A DNA stretch of 64,000 bases from Cupriavidus basilensis OR16 (GCF_000243095.1 NZ_AHJE01000061.1:1-64000); one strand, 5' to 3'. Numbered from the stretch's first letter, positions 18,427-28,645 are shown. A program made the numbers and translations. Notes: a model not told the origin generated them from the sequence alone.

Positions 18427-20274
18427 ATGAACAACGTCAATACGGAAGTCCTGAGTGGCGCCCGAGCTATTGCGCTCGCAAGCGTCGCGGGTGCAATCCT
18501 GTGCGTACCGTTGGGTGCGGCTGCCCAGGTGGCGGTCGAAGCCGGCGCCATCGCCAAATCGACCACTGCGGCGCCAGCCAAGGCGGCCATGGGCGCGCCT
18601 GCCGGCGGCCCGGTGCAGATGACCATCAGCATGGCGCCCGCGCCTGCTGCCGCTGTCCCCGCGGACAGTCGTGGGCCGAATTGCACTGGCGCGATCCGCA
18701 ACGAGAGCAATATCATCGTGCCGGTCGGCAAGTCCTCGCTGATTCCCCTGCCGGAGCCGGTACGCAACCGCACGCTCGGCAACCCCAATGTGGTCCAGGC
18801 CACCATGGTGTCGCCGCAAACCCTGTATGTGCTCGGACGCAGCGTCGGCACCACCAACATGATCGTGCAAGGTCGCAGTGGCGGCTGCAGCATCATCAAC
18901 GTGGTGGTCAACGCAGATGCCGGCGGGCTCCAGACCTCGCTGACGCAACTGATGCCCGGCGAATCACAGATTCGCGTGCTGACGGCCGCTGACAACCTGG
19001 TGCTCTCCGGCAGCGTCTCGAACGCACAGGCCGCGCAACAGGCCATGGAGATCGCCTATGCGTACGCGGCGGCGGCGCAGGGCGAGGGCAACAAGAAAGG
19101 CGGCGTCCTCAACATGCTGTCTGTTGACACGCCGCAGCAGGTCATGCTTGAGGTCAAGGTGGCCGAAGTATCGAAGACCTTGCTGAACCAACTCGGTTCG
19201 GCGGTCAACCTCCAGGGCGGCTTCGGCTCTTGGAGCGGTGGCCTGGTGACCTCGCTGCTGAGCGGCGCGTCGGGAGCCATCTTCGCCAACAAGGCGAACA
19301 ACCGGCCCTTCAACGTGTCCGTCGATGCGCAGAAGAATGACAGTCTGGTGAAGATCCTGGCCGAGCCGAACCTGGTCACCATCAGCGGCCAGGAAGCGAG
19401 CTTCCTCGCTGGCGGCAAGATCTATATTCCGGTGGCGCAAAGCAATGCCCTCGGTGGTGCATCCACGATCACCCTGCAACAGGAGGAGTTTGGCGTTGGC
19501 CTGAAGTTCACGCCGACCGTACTGGCAAACGGGCGCATCAATCTCAGGGTGGCCCCCGAGGTCTCCGAACTCTCGCCCACCGGCGCCACGGTCAGCGGGA
19601 GCAGCCTGACAGGCCAGACCATCCTGCCTTTGATCACCACCCGCCGCGCTTCCACCACCGTGCAGATGCGGGACGGAGAGAGCTTTGCCATTGGCGGCCT
19701 GCTGCAAAACAGCGCGCGTGGCTCGCTGAAGGCATTGCCGGGCGCTGGCGAAGTTCCCGTGCTGGGCACGCTGTTTCGCAGCACGTCTTTCCAGCAGGAC
19801 CTGACCGAACTGGTGTTCATCATCACCCCGCACCTGGTCCAACCCATGCAGAGCGCATCCTATCCGCTGCCAACCGACAGCTTCTCGACACCGAACCCGC
19901 TAGCGCTCTACCTGATGGGCAATATGGAAGGCTCCGGCAAGAAGACTGACGCACCGAGCCCGACGCCCTCGCAACCTGTCCCGGCAGCGCCCGCGCCGGC
20001 AGCGGTCCCGGCTGCGCCCGCCCAGCAGGCACCAAAGGCTCCGCTGAGCATGGTTCCGGCAGCCAAGCCGCTGGATGACGCACCCGTCATCTCCCCGCCC
20101 ACGCCCCTGGCGAGAGCCGCGGGTGTTCCGCCGGCAGACGCGGCCGCCATGCGCATCGCGCGCATCGAAGCCACCGCGGCACGGCTGGCGCAGGCGCGCG
20201 CCGCTACCGGCGCCAGCCCCACCGGCCTGGCGCCGGACAAAGCCCGCTCGGCCGAAACACCGAGTGCCAACTGA
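18427..20274 (+). CDS. cpaC: Tad secretin CpaC/RcpA
   Basis: 615 residues. A signal peptide (residues 1-35) is followed by an Ala-rich spacer, then the pilus N-terminal domain (IIVPVGKSSLIPLPEPV, LYVLGRSVGTTNMIV), a BON-like region and the secretin core (VMLEVKVAEVSKTLLNQLG, LVTISGQEASFLAGGK, VPVLGTLFRS, LTELVFIITPHLVQP). The last 120 residues are a Pro/Ala-rich tail not needed for the barrel and longer than in many homologues. The ATG at 18427 has GGGGGGAG upstream. Forms the outer-membrane pore through which the pilus exits. Confidence 0.92.
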   Translation: MNNVNTEVLSGARAIALASVAGAILCVPLGAAAQVAVEAGAIAKSTTAAPAKAAMGAPAGGPVQMTISMAPAPAAAVPADSRGPNCTGAIRNESNIIVPVGKSSLIPLPEPVRNRTLGNPNVVQATMVSPQTLYVLGRSVGTTNMIVQGRSGGCSIINVVVNADAGGLQTSLTQLMPGESQIRVLTAADNLVLSGSVSNAQAAQQAMEIAYAYAAAAQGEGNKKGGVLNMLSVDTPQQVMLEVKVAEVSKTLLNQLGSAVNLQGGFGSWSGGLVTSLLSGASGAIFANKANNRPFNVSVDAQKNDSLVKILAEPNLVTISGQEASFLAGGKIYIPVAQSNALGGASTITLQQEEFGVGLKFTPTVLANGRINLRVAPEVSELSPTGATVSGSSLTGQTILPLITTRRASTTVQMRDGESFAIGGLLQNSARGSLKALPGAGEVPVLGTLFRSTSFQQDLTELVFIITPHLVQPMQSASYPLPTDSFSTPNPLALYLMGNMEGSGKKTDAPSPTPSQPVPAAPAPAAVPAAPAQQAPKAPLSMVPAAKPLDDAPVISPPTPLARAAGVPPADAAAMRIARIEATAARLAQARAATGASPTGLAPDKARSAETPSAN

Positions 20275-20308
20275 GCTGCCGAAGCGTCCGTCCACGAGGA
20301 GAACCACC

Positions 20309-20650
20309 ATGAACAAGAACCTGAAGTACGCGCGCCGCGCCGCCGTCACGCTGGCAGTGCTTGGCAATCTGACCCTGTCTGCCTGCATGACATCGACGCC
20401 AAACTGGGACAAGCATTTTGGCGAGGCCGTTACCACCGTGACGCGGTCCCAGATCATCAACCCCGACGCGCCCGCGGGACTGCCATCGGTGAGCGGCACC
20501 GATGGCAAGACCGCCGTGGCCGCGATGACCAACTACGAGCGCTCGCTGATTCGCCTGCGCCCCGCCGGCACAGGTGCTGCAGGTGGCATGGATTTCGGCG
20601 CCGGCGGCTACGGCGGCATCGGCATGGCGGGCGGCGCGGGCACGCGCTGA
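20309..20650 (+). CDS. Small Tad lipoprotein
   Basis: 113 residues. A signal peptide ends in the lipobox LSAC (cysteine near residue 27), giving a mature lipoprotein with a Gly-rich C terminus (GAGGYGGIGMAGGAG). The middle segment NWDKHFGEAVTTVTRSQIINPDAP is conserved in small lipoproteins found at this position in Tad loci of Ralstonia relatives. It may fill the CpaD/RcpB role, assisting or locating the secretin, but it is much shorter than CpaD. Ribosome site GAGGAG. Confidence 0.8.
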   Translation: MNKNLKYARRAAVTLAVLGNLTLSACMTSTPNWDKHFGEAVTTVTRSQIINPDAPAGLPSVSGTDGKTAVAAMTNYERSLIRLRPAGTGAAGGMDFGAGGYGGIGMAGGAGTR

Positions 20651-20676
20651 AATCGGTCTGCTTGGGGAGAATCATC

Positions 20677-21955
20677 ATGTCCAAATCAACGCTTCGCAGG
20701 ACCGCGCTGCCGAGCCATCGCGCCCGGCAGCGCGGGGCGGTAGCGATCATCGTTGCGATCGCGCTGGTCATGCTGGTCGGCTTCCTCGGCCTGGCACTCG
20801 ACCTGGGCAAGCTCTATGTCGCCAAGAGCGAGCTGCAGAACGGCGCGGATGCCTGCGCGCTGGCTGCCGCTCGCGACCTGACGGGAGCGACGCCGCTCAC
20901 CGTCTCGGAAGCGGCGGGCATCACCGCCGGCTTACGTAACATGGCATTGTTCCAGAGCGAGTCGGTACAGCTGGTCGCCGACCAAAGCGTGACATACAGC
21001 GACGCATTGGCCGACCCCTTCCTGGACAAGAACAGCGTCAGTTATCCGCTGCCCACCATCAAATACGTCAAATGCTCGGTCAGCCGCGCCGGCATTGCCA
21101 ACTGGTTCGCCCAGGTGCTCAACTTCCTGCCGGGTGCCAGTATCGGGCCCGCAACCGTCGCCTCGTTCGCGGTGGCGACCACCGGCTCGGCACAGACGAC
21201 CTGCGCCATCCCAGTCTTCGTCTGCAAACCCAGCACGATCAGCCCGCCGCAGCCCGCCTACACCGTCGGGCAGTGGCTGGTGACCAAGCTCGACGCCAGC
21301 AACAACGGCACCTACGGGGCGGGCCGACCTGGGCGGAGGCAACAGCGCCAGCCAGATTGCGAAACAACTGGACGGCGCGGGACAGTGCAACCTGCCTGCC
21401 CAAGGGACATTGATTGGATCTGCCGGCAACAAGGCATCGCTGGCGGATGACTGGAACAGCCGCTTTGGCATCGTCAAAGGCTCGAAAGTGCTAGGCGTGA
21501 CCGACTTTACGGGATTCACATACAACGACAAGACCTGGACCGCAAAGAACAGCGCTTACGACGGCAGCTCCGTGGATACATCGGGCAATACGCAACCGAA
21601 CTTCCTCGCCGCACGCAAGGCCTATCGCGCCTATCAGGGCGACTCCGTTACCGGACTGAGCACACAGGGCAATGCCGCCCCCACCGCTTCGTACCAGAGC
21701 GGCGCGGACCGTCGCCTCGTGCTCGCGCCGATTGTGGACTGCTCCGGCTTCGCCAACCCCGGTAACCATAGCGCGCCAGTACAAAGCTGGGCCTGCCTGC
21801 TGATGATCGAGCCCATGCAAACCGGCGGAAACATCGACTCCGTTCGGCTCGAGTACCGGGGCGACTCCAGCGCGCCCGGTAGCCCCTGCGCGACGCAAGG
21901 CATCCCCGGCGCAACGACTGGCGTAGGACCGCTAGTGCCGGTTCTCGTGCAATAG
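20677..21955 (+). pseudogene. tadG: TadG-like pilus protein, frameshifted
   Basis: It starts at 20677 after GGGGAG. The N terminus RQRGAVAIIVAIALVMLVGF and the following LDLGKLYVAKSELQNGADACALAAAR are the TadG/Tad-domain signature (membrane anchor plus helix). Near 21325 the frame is lost. The protein continues in the next frame with DLGGGNSASQIAKQLDG and ends at 21955 with a normal-looking C-terminal region. The shift is equivalent to two missing bases (or one extra) in GGGGCGGGCCGACC, a GC-rich run prone to sequencing or replication error. TadG is believed to anchor or assist pilus assembly. Confidence 0.8.
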
Positions 21956-21964
21956 GAGGAGATC

Positions 21965-22474
21965 ATGAAGACAAGAAAAATGCTCCTGGCGCGCCATCGC
22001 GGGGTGGCAGCCGTCGAGTTCGGCATTCTCCTGGTCCCCATGCTGCTGATGGTCTGTGGCGTGGCCGAATTCGGGCGCGCCATCTACCAGTTCGACACCC
22101 TGACCAAGGGCACGCGCTCCGCCGCCCGCTACTTGTCGCAGTTCTCTCCGCTGGATGTCAGTTATCCGACCGGGCCGGCGAAATGCCTGGCCGTCTACGG
22201 CAATACCAGCTGCTCGGGCTCCGCGCTCTCCACCGGTCTCACTACCTCGATGGTGGTGATCTGCGATCGGGTCGATGCGTCAGGCTGCCCCGGCATGTCA
22301 TTCGCCGACGTGAGCACCTACGACAACAGCGCGGGCACGGGCACGCCGGCCGGCACGATCAACCTCGTCACGGTAAAGATCACCGGATATACGTACTCGC
22401 CCATCCAGACCTTCATCAATGCAAGCGGATTGACCTTCACCGACATCGCCACCGTCATGAGGCAAGTGCTATGA
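21965..22474 (+). CDS. tadE: Pseudopilin TadE
   Basis: 169 residues. RGVAAVEFGILLVPMLLMVCGVAEFGR shows the TadE-type processing motif (Gly then Glu +5, Phe +6) and a single N-terminal helix. The remaining residues form a periplasmic domain with paired cysteines (KCLAVYGNTSC, ICDRVDASGC). Good ribosome site AGGAGGAG. The ATGA overlap with the next gene indicates coupled translation. Confidence 0.88.
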   Translation: MKTRKMLLARHRGVAAVEFGILLVPMLLMVCGVAEFGRAIYQFDTLTKGTRSAARYLSQFSPLDVSYPTGPAKCLAVYGNTSCSGSALSTGLTTSMVVICDRVDASGCPGMSFADVSTYDNSAGTGTPAGTINLVTVKITGYTYSPIQTFINASGLTFTDIATVMRQVL

Positions 22475-22929
22475 AAACGCGGCTCCCCTTCTTCCGGCCT
22501 GCGCGGCAGCGCGGCGCGACTGCTGTCGAGTTCGCCTTGATAGCCGGCATCTTCTTCCCCCTGCTGATTGGCATCGTGGAGATATCCCGCGTGCTGTTCT
22601 ACTGGAACACCGCAGCCGAGGCGACACGGCTCGGCGCGCGCATGGCGGTCGTCTGCGACGCCGACGACGCGATCATCAAGACCAAGATGCGCTCCCTGTT
22701 GCCACTGCTCAGCGCCGCCAACATCCAGCTCAACTATCTGCCAACCGGATGCGACTCCGATGCGGTCACCGCGCGCGGCACCTGCCAGAGCGCAACCGTC
22801 AGCATATCCAACGTCTCGGTAAGAACGTTCATCCCCTTGCTTCCGATCACGCTGACCATGCCACCCTTCACATCCACGCTGTCCCGAGAGAGCATGAACT
22901 CGTCAAGCGGCGGATCGGTTTGCAGCTAG
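22471..22929 (+). CDS. tadF: Pseudopilin TadF (TadE family)
   Basis: 152 residues. RQRGATAVEFALIAGIFFPLLIGIVE carries the same pseudopilin cleavage motif, with the single helix typical of TadE/TadF. The periplasmic part contains three cysteines. Its ATG overlaps the tadE stop (ATGA). TadE and TadF are usually both needed for Flp pilus formation. Confidence 0.85.
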   Translation: MKTRLPFFRPARQRGATAVEFALIAGIFFPLLIGIVEISRVLFYWNTAAEATRLGARMAVVCDADDAIIKTKMRSLLPLLSAANIQLNYLPTGCDSDAVTARGTCQSATVSISNVSVRTFIPLLPITLTMPPFTSTLSRESMNSSSGGSVCS

Positions 22930-22954
22930 ATTGCCCGAGACTGGAGAACGCACC

Positions 22955-24148
22955 ATGTTGAAGATTCTGATCGCATCGGAAGATGCCCAAAAGCTTGACG
23001 AGATTTCCCGCCTGTGCGCGGGAATCGGGAACTTCCAGACCATGTCCTTGCAGGAGGGACCGGCGCGGTTCCCATTCCATGGCAGCCAGATGCAGTTGGC
23101 GGACCTCCTCATCATCGAGCAACCCATTGTCGGGGCCTCGCAGATGCATGGCATCGAAGCCCTGCGCCAGCAGCACCCCGAGCTGCCTTGCATTCTTGTC
23201 ACGCTCAACCCAAGCTCCGACTGCCTGATCAAGGCCCTGCGCGCGGGTGTGCGCGACGTCCTGGCGTGGCCGCTGGAAAGGGCGCAGCTGGCGGAAGCGC
23301 TGCGGCGGGTGGAGGCCAGCCATGTGCCCAAGAGTCGCGAGATGGCGCAAGTGATCTCGTTCATCTCATGCAAGGGCGGTGCGGGCACCAGCTTCCTCGC
23401 CAGCAATCTCGGGTATGCGCTTGGCGCCCAGTTGGGAAAGCGCGTCCTGGTAATCGACCTGAACCGGCAATTCGGAGACCTGACCTACCTCGTCAGCGAC
23501 AGGACGCCGCCCTCCACGCTGCCGGAAATCTGCGGTCAGATCGAGCGGATGGATGCAGCGCTCCTTGATGCGTGCCTGACGCATGTCGAAAGCAATTTCG
23601 ACATCCTGGCCGGTGCCACCGACCCGATCAAGGCAGGCCAGATTCAGAAAGAGAAACTCGAGTGGATACTCTCGGTGGTCCAGCCGGTCTACGACTTTGT
23701 GATCGTGGACATCGGGCAGGCGGTCGACCCTCTGTCCATCGGACTGCTCGATCGCAGCGATCGCATCTGCGTCGTCGTCGAACCAACCATCGCCTTTGCC
23801 CGCCCGGGACGCCGCTTGCTTGATATCCTGCGCGCCCTGCACTACTCGGCCGACAAGGTCCACATCTTGCTCAATCGCGCGGGCCGCCGCAATGCGCTGG
23901 CCCGCTCGGCCCTGGGCGACGTGTTTGGCATGAAGATCTTCCACGCGCTGCCCGACGAGTCCTCGGCGGTCGACGAGGCCATCAGCCACGGAGAGCCGGT
24001 CGCGAAATCCCACAAGCGCAGCGCCATCGCCAAGGCGATCCTGGCGCTGGGTACGCTGTTCGTGGCCACATCCGGGGCGGAGCGCCGCGCGCAACAAGAA
24101 ACCGTGTCGCCGTTGCGCAAGCTGATGCTGCGCACGCGCGCAACCTGA
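22955..24148 (+). CDS. cpaE: Pilus localisation ATPase CpaE/TadZ
   Basis: 397 residues. An atypical receiver-like N-terminal domain (residues 1-125) is followed by a MinD/ParA-type ATPase with the deviant Walker A SCKGGAGTSFLASNL (near residue 140) and the Walker B region FVIVDIGQ. TadZ/CpaE proteins place the Tad machine at the pole. The CKGGAGTS loop keeps Lys and the Gly-rich turn but has Ser rather than Thr at the last position. ATG at 22955 with CTGGAG upstream. Confidence 0.9.
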   Translation: MLKILIASEDAQKLDEISRLCAGIGNFQTMSLQEGPARFPFHGSQMQLADLLIIEQPIVGASQMHGIEALRQQHPELPCILVTLNPSSDCLIKALRAGVRDVLAWPLERAQLAEALRRVEASHVPKSREMAQVISFISCKGGAGTSFLASNLGYALGAQLGKRVLVIDLNRQFGDLTYLVSDRTPPSTLPEICGQIERMDAALLDACLTHVESNFDILAGATDPIKAGQIQKEKLEWILSVVQPVYDFVIVDIGQAVDPLSIGLLDRSDRICVVVEPTIAFARPGRRLLDILRALHYSADKVHILLNRAGRRNALARSALGDVFGMKIFHALPDESSAVDEAISHGEPVAKSHKRSAIAKAILALGTLFVATSGAERRAQQETVSPLRKLMLRTRAT

Positions 24149-24184
24149 GCCACCGAGTTCCTGATTCCCTTACCGGAGATCATC

Positions 24185-25373
24185 ATGTCAATCCGCGATC
24201 AGCTGTCGAGCCCAAGCCAGCCTGCCTTCATCGCCAATGGCCATGGGGCGATCCAGTTTCCCCCGACCCCGGCGAACTACCGCTCGTTCAAGCGGACCAT
24301 CCATGAGACGGTGCTGGACCGCGTGGAACTGGAACGGCTGGCGCGCTACCCCGGTCAACACGGCGAAACAGACCTTTGTGGAGCGGCGTGGCAAGCTGGA
24401 ACTCACCGATGTCACGTTCTACGATGATGCGCACCTGATGAAGGTCATCGAGAAGATTGTTTCGCGAGTCGGCAGGCGCATTGACGAAACCAGTCCGATG
24501 GTGGACGCACGGCTGCCGGACGGTTCGCGCGTCAATGCGATCATTCCGCCCTCCGCCATCGATGGTCCCTTGCTCTCGATCCGCCGGTTCGCCGTCAATC
24601 CCCTGCAGGTAGCCAACCTGGTCGAGCTCAAGAGCCTCACGCCGCCGATGGCGCAACTCCTGCAGGCGCTAGCGCACGCCAAGGTCAACGTGCTGGTGTC
24701 AGGCGGAACCGGCAGCGGCAAGACCACGCTGCTGAACATCCTGTCCGGTTTCATTCCGGAGAGCGAGCGCGTGGTCACCATCGAGGATGCCGCGGAACTC
24801 CAGTTGCGCCAGCCGCACGTGCTGCGACTGGAAACGCGGCCACCGAATATCGAAGGCAAGGGTGAGATCACGCAGCGCGCGCTGGTGCGCAACGCGCTGC
24901 GCATGCGGCCCGACCGCATCATCCTGGGCGAGGTGCGAGGTGGCGAGGCGCTGGACATGCTCAATGCGATGAATACCGGCCATGAGGGGTCGTTGACCAC
25001 CATCCACGCCAACACGCCACGCGATGCGCTTACGCGCCTGGAGAACATGGTCAGCATGGCGGGCCTCAACCTGCCACCGAAGGCAATCCGGCAACAGATA
25101 TCCTCGGCAATCACCGTCATTGTGCAGGCGTCCCGGCTGACTGACGGGCGCAGGAAGATAGTCAGCATCCAGGAGATCACAGGCATGGAGGGCGAGATCA
25201 TCAATATGCAGGAGATCTTTACCTTCCAGCGTACCGGCGTAGCCCAGGATGGCACGGTCAACGGGCACTTCCGCGCCACAGGCGTGTACCCGAAGTTTGC
25301 TGAACGACTGCGCGTGTTCGGCGTGGGCCTGCCCGACGAAACCTATGACCCGGCAAAGCGCTTCGACGTCTGA
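24185..25373 (+). pseudogene. cpaF: Tad secretion ATPase CpaF/TadA, internal deletion
   Basis: The first 55 residues (24185 to about 24350) are a normal CpaF N terminus ending ETVLDRVELERLAR. The next frame picks up at VNTAKQTFVERRGKLELTD. In intact CpaF, about 60-70 residues lie between these points, including the conserved GLGPIExLLxDxxVxDIL segment, so roughly 190 bases plus frame are missing. Downstream everything is intact: Walker A GGTGSGKTT, the Asp box TIEDAAEL, Walker B RIILGEVRG and the His box HANTPRDALTR. If the deletion is real, the motor cannot work and the pilus is non-functional. Confidence 0.85.
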
Positions 25374-25409
25374 ATCGGCCATCGGCACAGAGAATGCGGG
25401 GAGAAGAAA

Positions 25410-26387
25410 ATGAGCTTCATATTTTATGCCTTCATCATCTTGTTGTTCGCTGCGGTGGTGCTTTGCATCGAAGGCGCCTACCTCTGGTGGAACAATTACC
25501 ACGGCCCGGCGGCGAAGCGGATCGAGGCCAGGTTGCGGTCGCTGTCGGCCGGCGGGCAAGTTAGCGCGCAGACCCTGTCGATCCTGAAGGGGCGCATGTT
25601 AAGCAACACACCGTTGCTGCAGCGCTGGCTGCTGATGCTGCCTCGCGTCGGCGGGCTCGACCGATGGCTCGAGCAATCCGGGAGCACGTGGTCGGTTGCG
25701 CAGCTACTCGGCTATTGCGGGCTGGTCGCGCTGTGCACGCTGGCGCTCGTGCCGCTGCTGCCCGTGCCACTGGGACTGGTGATCCTGGGCGCCTTGCTGG
25801 TTGGCTCATTGCCAGTCTGGCATGTCATCGCACTTCGGCATAAACGCCTCAAGCAACTGGAGACGCAATTGCCCGATGCGGTCGACATGATCAGCCGCGC
25901 GCTACGCGCGGGGCACTCCTTCTCAGGTGCGCTGGGGATGGTGGGGCAGGAGGTGAAGGACCCGATGGGCCGCGAATTCAGGACTACCTTCGAGGAGATC
26001 AATTACGGAGTCGCTCTCGACGAGGCAATGACCAACATGGCAATGCGAGTGCCAATCAACGACTTGCGCTACTTCGTGATCGCGGTACTGATACAGCGCG
26101 AGAGCGGCGGCAACCTTGCCGAGATTCTCGACACGATCGGCAACCTGGTGCGTGAACGCCTGAAGCTGTTCGACAAGATCAAGGTGCTGTCGGCAGAGGG
26201 GCGTCTCTCGGCGTGGATACTGGGCCTGCTCCCGTTCGGCACCGCGGCGCTGATTCTCGTGGTGAATCCGGATTTCATGACCGTGCTATGGCAAGACCCG
26301 ATGGGCCTCAAGATGGTCGGGATGGCGCTGGGGGGAATGACGCTCGGCGTCTTCTGGATGCGCCGGATCATCCGTATCCGGGTCTGA
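25410..26387 (+). CDS. tadB: Tad inner-membrane platform protein TadB
   Basis: 325 residues with an N-terminal helix, a helix pair near residues 100-145 and C-terminal helices. The T2SSF domain has LPDAVDMISRALRAGHSFSGAL and VAVLIQRESGGNLAEILD (GspF-like). It forms the platform with TadC that is acted on by CpaF. Intact and of normal length. Ribosome site GGGGAG. Confidence 0.9.
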   Translation: MSFIFYAFIILLFAAVVLCIEGAYLWWNNYHGPAAKRIEARLRSLSAGGQVSAQTLSILKGRMLSNTPLLQRWLLMLPRVGGLDRWLEQSGSTWSVAQLLGYCGLVALCTLALVPLLPVPLGLVILGALLVGSLPVWHVIALRHKRLKQLETQLPDAVDMISRALRAGHSFSGALGMVGQEVKDPMGREFRTTFEEINYGVALDEAMTNMAMRVPINDLRYFVIAVLIQRESGGNLAEILDTIGNLVRERLKLFDKIKVLSAEGRLSAWILGLLPFGTAALILVVNPDFMTVLWQDPMGLKMVGMALGGMTLGVFWMRRIIRIRV

Positions 26388-26435
26388 ATGTGCGCGACCC
26401 AGAAATAAGCAGAATTCTCGATTCCGGAGGCGATC

Positions 26436-27213
26436 ATGCAAGGTGTCCATACAGAGCAGATCCTGATGCTGGTTCTCATTTTTGTGGCGGCGTTTGGCGC
26501 GGTGTTCGGTCTGCTGCTGACATTCGCGCCGAGCCGGGCCAGCGCGAGGATGGGGCAGATAGTCGGTACGACCACGGGGGCGGGCACAGGGCAGGACAAT
26601 GCCTGGATCGACAACCTGGTGCGGTGGGCCAAGCCCGTGTCCCGCCTGTCGTTGCCCAAGGAGGGTTGGGAAGGCTCGCAAATGCGCGTGCGCTTCATGA
26701 ACGCTGGCTGGCGCAGCAATGCTGCGCCGCATCTCTACTTCGCCGCCAAAACGGTGCTGGCCATCGGCCTGCCCATGCTGGCGTTGGTGGCGGTGAGCGG
26801 CCTGCAGGCGTTCCAGGGGCAGTACCAGATCGTCGCGCTCCTGGCGGTACTGGGCGCGATTGGTTACTACCTGCCCAATGCCGTGCTATCGCGCAAGGTG
26901 GATAACCGCAAACGCGCGGTGTTCGAGGAGTTTCCGGACGTGATAGATCTGCTCACGGTTTGCGTGGAGGCCGGGCTCGGGCTCGATGCGGCGCTGATGC
27001 GCGTGGCGGACGAACTCGCGCTGCGTGCGGGTACTGTCCGACATGCTGCGAACCAAGCGCCGCATGCGTGCTGAGGAACAGGCCGCGAAGATTGCACTGA
27101 AGCTATTATTCCCCTTGATCTTCATGATCTTCCCCACGCTGCTGCTGGTATTGCTCGGCCCCGCATTCATCCAGATCTACCGGGTCTTGCTACCGACCAT
27201 GTCCGGCCAGTGA
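26436..27213 (+). pseudogene. tadC: Tad platform protein TadC, internal deletion
   Basis: The first frame gives a normal TadC up to PDVIDLLTVCVEAGLGLDAALMRVADEL (about residue 198), then becomes nonsense. The C-terminal 55 residues, RVLSDMLRTKRRMRAEEQAAKI onward, are in another frame and also normal. The stretch normally linking them (about 65-75 residues, including the second half of the T2SSF domain) is absent, so more than 200 bases plus frame are lost. It is the last gene of the Tad operon and is followed by a terminator at 27286. Confidence 0.82.
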
Positions 27214-27285
27214 GCTAGCTAGCCTCACCTGACTGGACGTCGCTCCCTCGATTGTCTCCCGGTGCAACGCCAGGGAGCCAGTCTT

Positions 27286-27310
27286 GCCCGGACTTTGTCC
27301 GGGCGTTTTT
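27286..27310 (+). terminator. Rho-independent terminator of the Tad operon
   Basis: Perfect 8-bp stem GCCCGGAC / GTCCGGGC around TTT, followed by GTTTTT. It lies about 70 bases after the tadC stop. Confidence 0.85.
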
Positions 27311-27455
27311 GCTGGCGGCACACATAGCCAGCATGCCTGCCGGTGAGGGGCGAGCGGCGCGACGCGCCCATGGCGCTTGACCTGTTCTTCGCGCGCATGA
27401 AGAATACGGGCAGGCCCCTTGCCGTCGACGCGTCGGCATTTCGCATGGAGACCCC

Positions 27456-28184
27456 ATGAAGCTCCGCATCCTCAGCGATTTGCACCTCGAACACGACACA
27501 CCGGCGGCGGTACCCGCCTGCGCCGCCGACCTGGTGGTGCTGGCCGGCGATATCGCCAATGGCCGCGCCGGCGTCGACTGGGCCGCGCGCACCTTTTCGG
27601 GGCCGGTGGTCTATGTGCCGGGCAATCACGAGTACTACGAGAGCGCCTTCGAGCAGGTGGACGCGGAGATGGCGCAGGCCGCCGGGGCGGCGCCGCATGT
27701 GCGCGTGCTCAATGGCGAGGTGGCTTGTTTCGACAACCTGGCAGGCGAGCCGCTGCGCGTGATCGGCACCACCTGGTGGACCGACTACGCGCTGTTTGGC
27801 GCCGGCCGGCGCGAGGAGTCGATGCAGCTCTGCGCCGGCGTGATGGTCGACCACCGATTGATCGAGGTGGCCGATGGCAATGGCCAGCACCGCCGCTTCA
27901 CCGTGGCCGATGCCCTGGCGCGGCACGAGGTGGCCAGCAACTGGCTGGCAGCGCAACTCGCCAGGCCCTTTGCCGGCAAGACGGTGGTGGTAACCCACCA
28001 TGCGCCGGATCTCGGCAGCCTGGACCCGCGCTTCTCCCACGACCTGGTCTCTGCCGGCTTTATCTCGCGCCGGCCGGACCTGGTCGCGCAGGCCGACCTG
28101 TGGGTCCATGGCCATACGCATACCGGTTTCGATTACTCTCCCCGCAGCAGCGCGAAGACGGCCTGCGAGATGCCCAGTTGCTGA
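27456..28184 (+). CDS. Metallophosphoesterase with swapped C terminus
   Basis: 242 residues. The calcineurin-like motifs are complete: LSDLHLE (residues 6-12), LAGDIANG, PGNHEYY, VVVTHHAPDL and WVHGHTHTGFDY. The last 16 residues (SPRSSAK onward) are not those of the family: from about 28138 the DNA is the interior of a second, related gene read in the wrong frame. The normal QLGATRVVCNPRGY ending is missing here but is present in the downstream remnant. All metal-binding residues precede the break, so activity is possible. Substrate unknown. Confidence 0.75.
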   Translation: MKLRILSDLHLEHDTPAAVPACAADLVVLAGDIANGRAGVDWAARTFSGPVVYVPGNHEYYESAFEQVDAEMAQAAGAAPHVRVLNGEVACFDNLAGEPLRVIGTTWWTDYALFGAGRREESMQLCAGVMVDHRLIEVADGNGQHRRFTVADALARHEVASNWLAAQLARPFAGKTVVVTHHAPDLGSLDPRFSHDLVSAGFISRRPDLVAQADLWVHGHTHTGFDYSPRSSAKTACEMPSC

Positions 28185-28585
28185 TGCGCGACTTCTCCCG
28201 CATCCGCGTTGCACCGGATTTCGAGGAGCGCTTCACGCCCGCCACGTCGCAGGCGCTGTTCGCGGATTCGGTAGCCTGGCTGGCCGAGCGGTTCCACGCG
28301 CCCCACGACGGCCAGACCGTCGTCATCACGCACTTCGCGCCGTCACCGCTGAGCATCAGCCCCAAGTTCGCCGGCTCGCACCTGAACGCCAGCTTCGTCT
28401 CCGACCTGCGCCAGGAAATCTCGGCATGGCAGCCCGCCCTCTGGGTGCATGGCCACACCCATGACAGCTTCGACTATCAACTGGGCGCCACCCGCGTGGT
28501 GTGCAACCCGCGCGGCTATATCCGCCGCAAGACCGGCGAGCCGGAGAACCCGTCCTTCGACTGGTGCTACACGGTGGAGATCTGA
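28139..28585 (+). pseudogene. 3' remnant of a second metallophosphoesterase
   Basis: In the frame offset from the upstream gene, REDGLRDAQLLMRDFSRIRV, VVITHFAPSPLSI, WVHGHTHDSFDYQLGATRV and an FDWCYTVEI ending encode the C-terminal two-thirds of a paralogous phosphoesterase. The N-terminal metal motifs (DLH, GD, GNHE) are absent. The layout is what a deletion between two tandem paralogues would leave, removing the 3' end of the first and the 5' end of the second. No ribosome site of its own was seen. Confidence 0.7.
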
Positions 28586-28645
28586 GCCTTTCCCGCGACT
28601 GCGCGCCTTCGGCTGGTACTGCCGCCCCATGGACTTCCCATAGGC

